Program-made: the position numbers and the translations under genes
Shown here: one piece after another, positions 52,814 to 60,692 of the stretch
How the letters are laid out: each line of letters starts with the position of its first letter
How positions within the stretch are numbered: position 1 is the first letter of the stretch
From: Hyalangium versicolor
GTDB lineage: Bacteria > Myxococcota > Myxococcia > Myxococcales > Myxococcaceae
Length of the DNA: 64,000 bases
Assembly (NCBI RefSeq): GCF_020103695.1
Contig: NZ_JAHXBF010000009.1
Location: 186,001-250,000, forward strand
Direction of reading: 5' to 3'
The notes under the pieces: model-generated
The model's database searches: none
What the model saw: the letters and a program-made list of their open reading frames with translations, nothing else
What the model was told of the DNA's origin: nothing

Positions 52814-54967
52814 ATGGAAGGATTCGCGCATAGCCCGCTCACGCTGCTCATCCTCCAGCTCATCGTCATCATCGGTGTCTCCCGGCTGATTGGCCGCGGA
52901 GCCCGGTGGCTGGGGCAGCCGCTCGTCATCGCCGAGGTTGTCGCCGGCATCGTGCTGGGGCCGTCCCTGCTGGGGTGGCTGGCGCCGGGAGCGATGGAGG
53001 TCCTCTTCCCACAGAGTTCCATGGGCATCTTGAAGATGTTGAGCCAGGTGGGGCTCATCCTCTTCATGTTCCTGATCGGGTTGGAGCTGGACCCCAAGCT
53101 GCTCAAGGGCCGGGGGCACGCCTCGGTCGCCATCAGCCACACGAGCATCGTCGTCCCGTTCGCGCTGGGCGCTGGCGCCGCGGCGCTGTGGCTCTACAAG
53201 GCGCTGGCCGAGCCCTCGGTGTCCTTCAGCTCCTTCGTCCTCTTCATGGGCGTGGCGATGAGCATCACCGCCTTCCCGGTGCTGGCGCGCATCCTCACCG
53301 AGCGCCGGCTGATGCAGTCGCGGGTGGGCGCCATCGCCATCACCTGTGCGGCGGTGGATGACGTGACGGGCTGGTGTCTGCTGGCCTTCGTGGTGTCCAT
53401 CGTCCGGGCCTCGGACTTCACCCACGCGGCGTGGACGACGCTCTTCACGCTGCTCTACATCACCTTCATGCTGCTGGTGGTCCGGCCCTTCCTGGCGCGG
53501 CTCGGGGCGCGTGTGGCGAGCCGGGACGGGCTGACCCAGAACGTGGTGGCCGCCACGCTCATCCTGCTGCTGGCCTCCAGCTGGGCCACCGAGTTCATCG
53601 GCATCCACGCCCTGTTCGGCGCCTTCATGCTCGGGGCCATCATCCCCAAGGAGGGCGGGCTGGCCGAGTCGCTCGCGGAGAAGCTGGAGGACGTGGCCGT
53701 CGTGCTGCTGCTGCCCGTGTTCTTCGCCTACAGCGGCCTGCGCACGCAGATCGGCCTGCTCAACTCGAGCGAGGCGTGGCTCACCTGCGGCGCCATCATC
53801 CTGCTGGCCTGCCTGGGCAAGTTCGGCGGCAGCGCCGTGGCCGCGCGGCTGACGGGCATGCGCTGGCGCGAGGCGGGCGCGGTGGGCATCCTGATGAACA
53901 CCCGCGGCCTGATGGAGCTCATCGTGCTCAACATCGGCCTGGACCTGGGCGTCATCTCTCCCAAGCTCTTCACGATGATGGTGGTGATGGCGCTGGTGAC
54001 GACGTTCCTCACCACCCCGCTGCTGCGCTGGATCTACCCCTTCGAGCAGATGGCGAAGGACCGGCTGGTGCCGACGGTGGAGAGCACCCCACCGACGGCG
54101 AGCCCTGCCTTCACCCTGATGATGTGCGTGTCTCACGGGAACGCGGGAGCGGGGATGGTGACGCTGGCGCATGCCCTCACGGGCGTGGACAAGGAGGCCG
54201 CGCACCTCTACGCGCTGCACCTCATCCCCTCCTCGGAGCGGGCCTCGTTCCACCTGCGGCACGAGGCGCAGCCGCCCAGCGAGTCCGCGCTGGCTCCACT
54301 GCTGGAGCGGGCTGGCCGGCTGAGCCTCGCGGTGCGGCCTCTGTCCTTCGTCTCGACCGATCCCGGCACGGACATCTGCCGCACCGCCGAGGCCAAGCAG
54401 GCAAGCCTCATCCTCCTGGGCTGGCACAAGCCGCTGCTCAGCCAGACGCGGTTGGGCGGCACGGTCCACGAGGTGATGCAGGAGGCGCGCTCCGCCGTGG
54501 CGGTCTTCGTGGATCGCGGGCTGTCAAACGTCCGGCGGGTGCTGGTGCCCTTCATGGGCAGCTCACACGACCGCGCGGCGCTGGGACTGGCGCGGCGGCT
54601 CCTGCGCAATGCGGACGCGGAGGTGACGGTGCTCCACGTCACCTCTCCCGAAAGCCCGAAGCGGGCGAGCGCCCAGGTGGAGGAATTGTTCCCTGAGGCG
54701 GGGAAGCAGGTCTCCTTCAAGGTCGTGCAGCACGAGGCACCCGAAGAGGCCGCGCTGCAGGAGGCCGCGCGAGGCTATGACCTCGTCATCGTCGGAGCGG
54801 GCCAGGAGTGGGGCCTGGACGACCGGCGGTGGGGCCTGTACCGCGAGCGCATCATCCAGGAGTCCCCTGTGTCGCTGCTCGTGGTGCGCCACCCGGCGCC
54901 CGTGGTGGAACAAGCCGCGGCCACGGAGGAAGAGGGCCTGCGGGCCACCAACGGAACGATGGCCTGA
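52814..54967 (+). CDS. CPA2 cation:proton antiporter fused to universal stress domains
   Basis: 717-aa protein. The N-terminal 400 residues are a Kef/NapA-type antiporter with 12-13 helices, including the substrate-site region AAVDDVTGW and the GIHALFGAFMLGAII repeat. Two tandem UspA-like domains follow (about 430-570 and 580-700; LRRVLVP-type first strand, LVIVGAG near the last strand). The Usp domains may sense ATP or stress. No RCK domain is present. GGAG sits 9 bases before the ATG. It is followed 22 bases later by an XRE-EIIA gene and preceded by an operator-like inverted repeat. Confidence 0.92.
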   Translation: MEGFAHSPLTLLILQLIVIIGVSRLIGRGARWLGQPLVIAEVVAGIVLGPSLLGWLAPGAMEVLFPQSSMGILKMLSQVGLILFMFLIGLELDPKLLKGRGHASVAISHTSIVVPFALGAGAAALWLYKALAEPSVSFSSFVLFMGVAMSITAFPVLARILTERRLMQSRVGAIAITCAAVDDVTGWCLLAFVVSIVRASDFTHAAWTTLFTLLYITFMLLVVRPFLARLGARVASRDGLTQNVVAATLILLLASSWATEFIGIHALFGAFMLGAIIPKEGGLAESLAEKLEDVAVVLLLPVFFAYSGLRTQIGLLNSSEAWLTCGAIILLACLGKFGGSAVAARLTGMRWREAGAVGILMNTRGLMELIVLNIGLDLGVISPKLFTMMVVMALVTTFLTTPLLRWIYPFEQMAKDRLVPTVESTPPTASPAFTLMMCVSHGNAGAGMVTLAHALTGVDKEAAHLYALHLIPSSERASFHLRHEAQPPSESALAPLLERAGRLSLAVRPLSFVSTDPGTDICRTAEAKQASLILLGWHKPLLSQTRLGGTVHEVMQEARSAVAVFVDRGLSNVRRVLVPFMGSSHDRAALGLARRLLRNADAEVTVLHVTSPESPKRASAQVEELFPEAGKQVSFKVVQHEAPEEAALQEAARGYDLVIVGAGQEWGLDDRRWGLYRERIIQESPVSLLVVRHPAPVVEQAAATEEEGLRATNGTMA

Positions 54968-54989
54968 GGCCGAGAGGTAGAAGGAACAC

Positions 54990-55808
54990 ATGCATCTGGG
55001 GGCCACCATCCGGCTGTTGCGTGTCGATGCAGGTCTCTCCCTGAGAGACCTGGCGCGGCGCATCGGCGTATCCAGCGCGTACCTGAGCCGCGTGGAGCAC
55101 GGGCTGGACGCCGTGCCGACACCCGAGCGGCTCACCGCCATCGCCCGCGAGCTGGATGTGCCCCCCACGCTGTTGATGGACGTGGCGCACCGGGTGAACC
55201 CATTCGTGGCCAGCTACCTGGAACAGGTGCCCGGCGCGGGCACGCTCTTCCTGGACATCGCCCGGAGGCAGCTCAGCAGCTCGCAGCTCGCGCGGGTCCG
55301 CGATTTCCTGGAGGAGGAGTTCCCGCTGCGAGGCGCCTCCCGGGACGATCCCGCGCCGGCCCTGGCGCCGCTGCTCGCTCCCGAGCGCATCATCCTCGAG
55401 CTGTCCTGCGCCGCCATGGAGGATGCACGGGACATGGCCATTGGACGGCTCTGCGCGGCCTGTCCAGGGTTGGGAACCTCCCAGCTCGCCGAGGAGTTGG
55501 AGCGGCGCGAGGCCGAGGCCTCCTGCTCGGTGGGCAATGGGGTGGCTGTGCCCCACGCAGTCATTGAAGGGGTGGCGCCGCTGGCCGCGCTGGTGACTCT
55601 GGCGAAACCGCTGCGGCACGAGACACCGGACGGGCAGCCGCTGCGGGTGCTCATCGTCCTGGTGGGCGGAGACCGGGGCCGGGCCCGGCTCATGCGTCTG
55701 GCGCAGATGGCACGCCTGGCGAGCCACGGCCTCGCCACGAGACTCCAAGACGCGCGGCACCCCAGCGAGGTGCTCGCGCGCCTGGAGGAGCTGGAGGCCC
55801 TGCGCTGA
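54990..55808 (+). CDS. XRE-type HTH fused to a PTS EIIA (Ntr-type) domain
   Basis: 272-aa regulator. An N-terminal XRE helix-turn-helix (LSLRDLARRIGVSSAYLSRVE) is followed by a linker (about 75-120) and a PTS EIIA domain of the fructose/Ntr class, with the phosphorylatable His189 in NGVAVPHA. A DNA-binding protein whose activity could be tuned by PTS phosphorylation is the natural reading. The gene lies 22 bases behind the antiporter, so it may control it, possibly through the inverted repeat at 52766-52791. XRE-EIIA fusions are unusual but the domain calls are clear. Confidence 0.9.
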   Translation: MHLGATIRLLRVDAGLSLRDLARRIGVSSAYLSRVEHGLDAVPTPERLTAIARELDVPPTLLMDVAHRVNPFVASYLEQVPGAGTLFLDIARRQLSSSQLARVRDFLEEEFPLRGASRDDPAPALAPLLAPERIILELSCAAMEDARDMAIGRLCAACPGLGTSQLAEELERREAEASCSVGNGVAVPHAVIEGVAPLAALVTLAKPLRHETPDGQPLRVLIVLVGGDRGRARLMRLAQMARLASHGLATRLQDARHPSEVLARLEELEALR

Positions 55809-55835
55809 GCCAGGCGGCTCCGAGGGCCAGGCCCG

Positions 55836-56531
55836 TCAGCGCCGGTCCCAGCCGCTGCCGCCGTAGCCCCGAGCCTGCGTGCGCAGCTGCTCCCAGGCCA
55901 CGCGGGCCTGCTGCGCCTGCTGAGCCTTTGCGTCCGCCTCGCGGCGGGCCTCGGTGGCCTTGCGCTGGGCCTTGGTGATGTCCTTCTGCAGCTCCGCCTC
56001 GGAGATGTCCTGGACTCGGATGTCCCCGTGCTGTTTCAGCGCCAGGAAACGGGAATAGGCGAGCTCGGCGTTGGCGACTTCGAGCTCCCGCTCACGCAGT
56101 TGCTTCTGGGCTCGCCATGCATCCACGTTCTGCTTGCGCCAGCCCACGTGGGCCCGGGCAGCGGCGAGCCCCGCCTCCGCGGTTTGGAATTGGCCCTGGG
56201 CTTGATCAATCGAGGCCCGCTGTCCCGTGACGCGCGCGGCCTCGAGCGTGGCCTCTTCCGCATCCATGTGGTTTTTGGCCGCATCCACATTGCGGCGAGC
56301 GACATCGAGCGCCCGTTCCGCGTCACCGATGGACACGTCCGCCCGGGTGATGGCATCCGCCGCCCGATCCCTGGCGACCTGCGCCTGCCTCACGTCCCGG
56401 AGGTTCTCCTCGGGGACTCGGGCCAGCCACGAGTCCTGCACTGCCTTGTTGTGTGCACTGCAACCTCCCAGGATCATCAGAGACGTCCCGAGCACTGCCA
56501 CCAGCGCATGCCGCGCTCTCACCTGAATCAT
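55836..56531 (-). CDS. Coiled-coil lipoprotein, function unknown
   Basis: 231-aa lipoprotein (lipobox ILGGC, Cys about 24). Beyond the anchor it is almost entirely charged helix, with Ala/Arg/Gln-rich heptads through residues about 50-215, ending in a short GYGGSGWDRR tail. It resembles periplasmic coiled-coil tethers such as those of the OmpA/YraP or TolC-like classes only in style. A GGAGG sits before the ATG at 56531; the longer frame to 56654 is not needed. It faces the XRE-EIIA gene end to end. Confidence 0.75.
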   Translation of the reverse strand: MIQVRARHALVAVLGTSLMILGGCSAHNKAVQDSWLARVPEENLRDVRQAQVARDRAADAITRADVSIGDAERALDVARRNVDAAKNHMDAEEATLEAARVTGQRASIDQAQGQFQTAEAGLAAARAHVGWRKQNVDAWRAQKQLRERELEVANAELAYSRFLALKQHGDIRVQDISEAELQKDITKAQRKATEARREADAKAQQAQQARVAWEQLRTQARGYGGSGWDRR

Positions 56532-56666
56532 GGGCTCTCCCTCCACGTTGCCTATCGGACAGGGTAGACACGGGGGGAAGGAGCGGCAGACAGCTGCCCA
56601 CACGGCAGGCAGCCAGGGTGTGCTTGCTCCTCTGGTTGCCCTCTGCGCAGGCAAACGATGAAGCGC

Positions 56667-57242
56667 TCAGGGTGGGCTGGCGGCGCCCGCATCCAGGCGT
56701 GGGGCAACCACTCCACCATCCAAGCGCCCAAAAGGGGTGCGGGTCTCATCCCATTGAACGCTCATGTCGAGAATGGGCCCTCCTCCATCTGGCCGGACGG
56801 GCAGCTCTTCACTGGGTCGAGACAGGCCAGCGTCCGGTGAATCCGTCCCTTCAGGTTCTCCATCGAAAACGCGGCGGAGGATTCGCCCCTCCTTACTGAT
56901 CGCGTACCTCACCGCTCCATCCAACCCGTAGTACTTCTCGCCGCAGTGCCGTGGGTTCTCGGAGATCCGCACGAAGATGATGTCCCCCTCATGAACGACC
57001 TCGAAATCGTGCGCGGCCTGGGTTTGAGCGCAGGGAAGAGGCTTGTCGGAGGGTGGGAAGAAATCCTCCGCGGCGACCTGGAGGGCCCGAAGCGTGGCTC
57101 CATCCATGAGCACATCCACCTTCGCCGCAGAACCGAACTCAGGCATTTGAATGCTTCGATCTTGATGCTGGCGCCAATCGTCTTGCTGGTGCGCGCAGGC
57201 CAGGAGAACGATCCAGAGCAGCAAGGTTGCCTTCGCCTTCAT
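56667..57242 (-). CDS. Small lipoprotein, partner of the JAMM-motif gene
   Basis: 191-aa predicted lipoprotein (VLLAC). The core (about 40-150) has a mixed alpha/beta look with two Cys and the segment HDFEVVHEGDIIFVRISENPRHC. A Pro/Gly/Asp-rich C-terminus follows. No family is recognised. Its start is 10 bases after the stop of the JAMM-like gene, so the two are co-expressed. The arrangement, an exported putative protease next to a small lipoprotein, could fit an effector with a protective partner, but this is speculation. Confidence 0.6.
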   Translation of the reverse strand: MKAKATLLLWIVLLACAHQQDDWRQHQDRSIQMPEFGSAAKVDVLMDGATLRALQVAAEDFFPPSDKPLPCAQTQAAHDFEVVHEGDIIFVRISENPRHCGEKYYGLDGAVRYAISKEGRILRRVFDGEPEGTDSPDAGLSRPSEELPVRPDGGGPILDMSVQWDETRTPFGRLDGGVVAPRLDAGAASPP

Positions 57243-57252
57243 GGCACGCCCC

Positions 57253-57996
57253 TCATGGCTCGATGCTGAAGTCTTCTTCGCTGGCCCATCGGACATGCCC
57301 CATGAGGGTGCGGCTCCAGTGCCCATCCTCCGTGACGGTCACCTTGACGAGCTCGCTATTTCGAGCCGGGAGATATTGGTAGAAGCCCTCGCAGGTGCCC
57401 CTTCCGTCTTGGGTTTGCCCAAAAAAGGCCACGATGCTGATGGATACTTTCTTCCCCTTGACCATGGGGGTGAACCCATGGAGCTGTGCCATCTGAACCA
57501 GGAACTGGAGATCCCTCCTGGAAAGGGGGCCATCGAATGGGTGGCTGTGGAGAATGACCAGGTAGGAGAGGCTGTCGCTCGGATAGCGAGGGTCATCCAC
57601 ATAAGCCGGGAGCTTGCACTGCCGCTTCCTCGGGTCATCCTGGACAGCGCTCACCGCAAAGAGGCTCATCTCGACATCGTGTCCATCGGCTGCGTACAGC
57701 CACGCGCAGTATTCCCGGGACAGCTTCCAATACAGTTCGAAGTTCTGATGCGTTGGAGGAACGGGGATCGAGGCCTGCGGTTGGCTCATGATGAGAGGGC
57801 AAGCCGCGAAGATGGCCTCATCCACGGTCGCGTACGCGCTGCGGCCCGGCATGGGGCCCGGGATACTCGTGATGACCTCTCCGGGCCTGGGTTCCACCAC
57901 TCCCACCAGTCCTCCAGGTGGCGTCGTGGAACAGCCCCACGCGAGCCCCACCAGAACCGCGGCCAGACAGCGATTCAGCATCGCGTGCCTTTTCAT
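57253..57996 (-). CDS. Exported protein with JAMM (JAB/MPN) metalloprotease motif
   Basis: 247-aa protein with a signal peptide (possible lipid anchor at Cys22, imperfect lipobox AWGC). The JAB/MPN metal site is complete: Glu95 in LSREYCAWLY, and H150-S-H152-P with Ser159 and Asp162 in HSHPFDGPLSRRD. JAMM proteases cleave isopeptide or peptide bonds; in bacteria the fold is also found in DUF4329-type and polymorphic-toxin proteins. The exact subfamily is unclear. Two in-frame ATGs exist (57996 and 57981); 57996 gives the better basic N-terminus. The start of the next gene is 10 bases away. Confidence 0.78.
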   Translation of the reverse strand: MKRHAMLNRCLAAVLVGLAWGCSTTPPGGLVGVVEPRPGEVITSIPGPMPGRSAYATVDEAIFAACPLIMSQPQASIPVPPTHQNFELYWKLSREYCAWLYAADGHDVEMSLFAVSAVQDDPRKRQCKLPAYVDDPRYPSDSLSYLVILHSHPFDGPLSRRDLQFLVQMAQLHGFTPMVKGKKVSISIVAFFGQTQDGRGTCEGFYQYLPARNSELVKVTVTEDGHWSRTLMGHVRWASEEDFSIEP

Positions 57997-58096
57997 CAGT
58001 GCGCAAGCTCTCGCTCGAGCCATCTGCCCATCGTATCCCTGACTTCGTCCTTACCCATTTTTTGGGCTCGTTTCGGCAGGTCGGCGGCGACCCCAA

Positions 58097-58203
58097 CTGG
58101 GTCAAACAAGCCATCCGAGAAACTGAGGCTCCCTGCCCCGACGGAGCACACCGCACTGGGGGGCTCCCTGGGTCAAACAAGCCATCCGAGAAACTGAGGC
58201 TCC
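58097..58203 (+). repeat. 36-bp direct repeat, two copies 71 bp apart
   Basis: CTGGGTCAAACAAGCCATCC... is present at 58097-58132 and again, identical, at 58168-58203, with 35 bases between. The geometry recalls a CRISPR unit but only two copies occur, the repeat is not palindromic and no cas gene is in view. Confidence 0.85.
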
Positions 58204-58244
58204 AGCGTTGGGGAGGTAACCAGACGAGGGCTGTACTTGGCCGG

Positions 58245-58283
58245 CTTCTACCTGGATTGAGCCACACCCGCTCCAGGTAGAAG
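58245..58283. terminator. 12-bp perfect stem-loop
   Basis: CTTCTACCTGGA at 58245-58256 pairs perfectly with TCCAGGTAGAAG at 58272-58283 (15-base loop). No T run. Could be the terminator of a decayed gene or part of an element end. Confidence 0.4.
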
Positions 58284-58610
58284 TAACCCTTCGCCCTACT
58301 GCCCCTTGGTGAGGGGCTTGAGGAGGTGGGCCGCATCCACCTTGAGGCCCTCACAGTGCCGGGTGAGGGTGGTGAGTCGAAGTGCCTCAACCCGTGAGAA
58401 CCGGCTGCGCCAACGCCTCCATCGGACTCACCGGATCACGTCGAACACATTCGATACGCGCGTGAATGATCCAGGTAGGCCACGTCTTTGAGATGATGTA
58501 AGAGTCGGGGATGACTGGCCTTTTCTTCCCCCTGCGCTCCATCGCGCAATTCTGACGCAACACGCCATGCAGGGCTTGGTTAAGCACTCATGGCCCCCCA
58601 GCGAGTAGGC

Positions 58611-58664
58611 TTGACCTGGCAGGCTGGAAGGCGGTAGGTTACCAGGAATGCACTCGCCTTCCAG
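58611..58664 (+). promoter_or_regulatory. XRE gene promoter with inverted-repeat operator
   Basis: TTGACC (58611-58616), 18 bases, TAGGTT (58635-58640) make a fair promoter. CTGGAAGGCG (58624-58633) and CGCCTTCCAG (58655-58664) are perfect 10-bp inverted arms whose centres are 31 bases, about three helix turns, apart. They bracket the -10 and start site, and the right arm runs into the ribosome-binding region. This is a classic self-repression layout for the XRE protein encoded next. Confidence 0.6.
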
Positions 58665-58672
58665 GAGCCACC

Positions 58673-59035
58673 ATGGGTGACTCTCTCTTCGGTAACTACA
58701 TCCGGCAGCGCCGCGTCGAGGCTGGACTCAGCCTGCGGACCGTGGCCGACCTCGTGGGCGTGACGCACGTCTACCTGGGCGAGGTCGAGCGCGGTGTGCG
58801 CGGTCCCCTGGACAAGAAGTGGTGGCCTGGCCTCATCCAGGTGGTGCCGGGCATCACTGAGGACGAGCTTGAGCGCAAGGCCGCGCAGACGAAACCGGTC
58901 CAGCTCGCTTTGGAGGATGCGCCCCCGCAGTACCAGGAACTGGGTCTCGCCCTGGCTCGCCGCATCGCGAAGCAGGATCTGAAGACTGACGAGATCAATC
59001 AGCTCATGCGGCTGCTGAAGGGGGAGGACGAGTAG
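58673..59035 (+). CDS. XRE-family transcriptional regulator
   Basis: 120-aa protein with an N-terminal helix-turn-helix (LSLRTVADLVGVTHVYLGEVE) and a helical C-terminal half. Its stop codon overlaps the GTG start of the ImmA/IrrE gene by one base. XRE repressor plus ImmA protease is the standard switch of mobile elements, in which the protease cleaves the repressor to induce the element. A palindromic operator sits over its promoter. The ATG has AGGAG 5 bases upstream. Confidence 0.88.
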   Translation: MGDSLFGNYIRQRRVEAGLSLRTVADLVGVTHVYLGEVERGVRGPLDKKWWPGLIQVVPGITEDELERKAAQTKPVQLALEDAPPQYQELGLALARRIAKQDLKTDEINQLMRLLKGEDE

Positions 59036-59637
59036 TGAGCGACCTCAAGGGTGAAGACACCATCTCCATGCCGCCGCTGCGCATGTCCACCATCGAGAGC
59101 CTGGGCGAGGCGTTCCTCTCCGAATTCTGCCCGAATGCGCTCGTCCAGCCGATGGCCGTGGACGTGTTCCACTTGGCGGAGGCCGTGCTGCCCCAGCGGG
59201 GCATCCACGTGACGCCCGCGCACGTCGTGGAGTTGGGCAACAACTTCGCCTTGACCGATCCCTCGGGCTCGACATCCATCGAGATCCTCCTCCGGGATGA
59301 TCTCTGGGACAATCTCATCGAAGGTGGGCCCCGGGCCAATTTGGCCCGCGCGACACTGGCGCATGAGTTCGGCCACGCGCTCCTGCACGTGCCGGTCATC
59401 CGGCGACGCCGGAACCTGCCGACCGCGAAGCACCTGCTGGCGCGGGTGGCCCGCTCGGAGGTGCCGCCCTACATGGACGCGGAGTGGCAGGCGTGGGCGC
59501 TCGGTGGCTGCATCCTGGCTCCACGCCGCACCATCAACATGGTGGCCCACCTCAGCATCAAGGAGATGGCCGGCATCTACCAAGTGAGCGAGAAGATGAT
59601 GTTCTGGCACCTCAAGCGCCTCAAGCTGGTGCGCTGA
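59035..59637 (+). CDS. ImmA/IrrE family metallopeptidase
   Basis: 200-aa zinc metallopeptidase. The HEFGH motif is at residues 110-114 in ATLAHEFGHALLHV, which is the catalytic HExxH of this family. The C-terminal part (AEWQAWALGGCILAPRRTI... to FWHLKRLKLV) also matches ImmA/IrrE. It probably cleaves the XRE repressor encoded just upstream in response to a signal. The two genes overlap (TAGTG), and GGGGGAGGA precedes the GTG start. Confidence 0.93.
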   Translation: MSDLKGEDTISMPPLRMSTIESLGEAFLSEFCPNALVQPMAVDVFHLAEAVLPQRGIHVTPAHVVELGNNFALTDPSGSTSIEILLRDDLWDNLIEGGPRANLARATLAHEFGHALLHVPVIRRRRNLPTAKHLLARVARSEVPPYMDAEWQAWALGGCILAPRRTINMVAHLSIKEMAGIYQVSEKMMFWHLKRLKLVR

Positions 59638-59682
59638 GGGCGAGGAGAGACACGCGACCTAATCTAGTTTGAAGAGCAGGGC

Positions 59683-59702
59683 CCCGCGGTTGCCGCCGCG
59701 GG
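59683..59702. terminator. GC-rich hairpin after the ImmA gene
   Basis: CCCGCGG-TTGCCG-CCGCGGG, a 7-bp perfect stem 46 bases after the stop codon. No T run. It may end the XRE-ImmA message. Confidence 0.4.
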
Positions 59703-59752
59703 AACCCTGAAGTGAAGCCGCCCGACTTTGAGCAAGACGGACGTAGATCCAC

Positions 59753-59776
59753 ACCCTTTTTGTCAACTTAAAGGGT
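59753..59776. promoter_or_regulatory. Inverted repeat upstream of the small basic gene
   Basis: ACCCTTT at 59753-59759 and AAAGGGT at 59770-59776, a perfect 7-bp inverted repeat around TTGTCAACTT, in the least GC-rich DNA of the intergenic region. A probable operator or promoter element for the genes to its right. Confidence 0.4.
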
Positions 59777-59836
59777 GATCGTCAAGTGCTCCTCGGAAAC
59801 TGGGCGGCCCAACTGTCTCCAACAGGAGGACAGGCA

Positions 59837-59986
59837 ATGGGTACGTTTACCCGCAAGCCCGCCCCTCCCGGCTGGCGCTGGGTCTTCTGTCCGTCTTTCC
59901 GTCATTGGCGGAGCGGCAAGATCCTGCACGCCCGGGACTACGGCTACGAATCGTGGGCCTTTCTGGTCCGCGCTCGTCGCGCCTAA
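59837..59986 (+). CDS. Small basic protein, unknown
   Basis: 49-aa protein (MGTFTRKPAPPGWRWVF... start) rich in Arg, Trp and aromatic residues. An excellent AGGAGGA lies 6 bases before the ATG, making translation likely although no family is recognised. It sits between the XRE-ImmA pair and the YdjM-like gene, with a 177-base downstream gap containing three hairpins. Confidence 0.65.
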   Translation: MGTFTRKPAPPGWRWVFCPSFRHWRSGKILHARDYGYESWAFLVRARRA

Positions 59987-60008
59987 CGCCTAGACGGCGT
60001 TGAGGGGT

Positions 60009-60110
60009 CCGGCGGCGACACCGCCGCCGGCGCCCAGGTCATTCACGTCGCCGCCGGGGACACCGGCGGGGACTTCCCGAGATGAAACCACTCCGCCTCG
60101 TTCGAGGCGG
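60009..60110. other. Three consecutive GC-rich hairpins (candidate structured RNA)
   Basis: Stem 1: CCGGCGGCG 60009-60017 with CGCCGCCGG 60022-60030. Stem 2: CCGCCGG 60051-60057 with CCGGCGG 60063-60069. Stem 3: CCGCCTC 60093-60099 with GAGGCGG 60104-60110 (GTTC loop). They occupy the leader of the YdjM-like gene and could be an attenuator, a non-coding RNA or an element-specific site. Confidence 0.45.
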
Positions 60111-60163
60111 GGTGGACCCTACCAACGATTCGTTACGACCCCAGCCAGGGGAAAGGAACACCT

Positions 60164-60631
60164 ATGTCTTCCCGACGTACTCATACCGCTGTTGGCGCGT
60201 TCGCCGGTGGCACCTACGCCCTCGTCCGCGCGCCGAAGGATCAGAAGCCGCTCAACAACCTCGCCGAGGTGGTGGGCGGGGCGCTCGGAGGTGTCGTGGG
60301 TTCGCGTCTTCCGGATGTGATCGAGCCCGCGATCCACAGCCACCACCGCTCCACGTTCCACAGCCTCACCACGGCGGGCACCATCACCTACGGCATGGTG
60401 CAGAAGCAGGTGTCCCCCGCTGATGCCTTCCGCAAACTCGCGGGCGAAGCGGCACAGCGTGCTGCGCTGCTGAAGGCGAACGGCCAGCCCTCCACAAAGG
60501 ACGACCTGCTGGAGCTGCTCTTTCACGTTGCGGCTGGCTTCGTCTCAGGACTGCCGGCCGGGTACGTCTCTCACCTGGCCTGCGACATGACCACGCCGCG
60601 GAGCATCCCGTTCCTCACCCGCGGATTCTAG
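60164..60631 (+). CDS. YdjM-like membrane protein (LexA-regulated hydrolase family)
   Basis: 155-aa protein resembling YdjM/DUF457 predicted metal-dependent inner-membrane hydrolases. It has HTAVGAFAGGTYAL near the start, an acidic D in SRLPDVIEP, the His cluster HSHHRSTFHSL, and HLACDMTTPRSIPFL near the end, so all expected metal ligands are present. The function of the family is not established. GGAAAGGA precedes the ATG. It is the first of two genes, followed 61 bases later by a transglutaminase-fold protein. Confidence 0.72.
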   Translation: MSSRRTHTAVGAFAGGTYALVRAPKDQKPLNNLAEVVGGALGGVVGSRLPDVIEPAIHSHHRSTFHSLTTAGTITYGMVQKQVSPADAFRKLAGEAAQRAALLKANGQPSTKDDLLELLFHVAAGFVSGLPAGYVSHLACDMTTPRSIPFLTRGF

Positions 60632-60692
60632 TTCACCCACGCCGCTCCGCTGGAAACACCGGAGAGGCGCTCCTCACAACAAGGAAACTCAC

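Larger units (their letters stand above)
57997..58610. other. Gene-poor region with remnants
   Basis: No complete gene is visible up to the promoter of the XRE gene. It contains a 36-bp direct repeat (58097-58132 and 58168-58203), a 12-bp stem-loop (58245-58283), and short frames. One minus-strand frame ends at 58307 with EGLKVDAAHLLKPLTKGQ and looks like the C-terminal scrap of a decayed gene, possibly a mobile-element protein. Such DNA is typical of the edge of an island. Confidence 0.55.

Noticed and set aside
58097..58203. CRISPR array
   Set aside because: Only two repeats, no palindromy, no cas genes, and the sequence between the copies shares its last bases with the repeat; recorded as a direct repeat instead.
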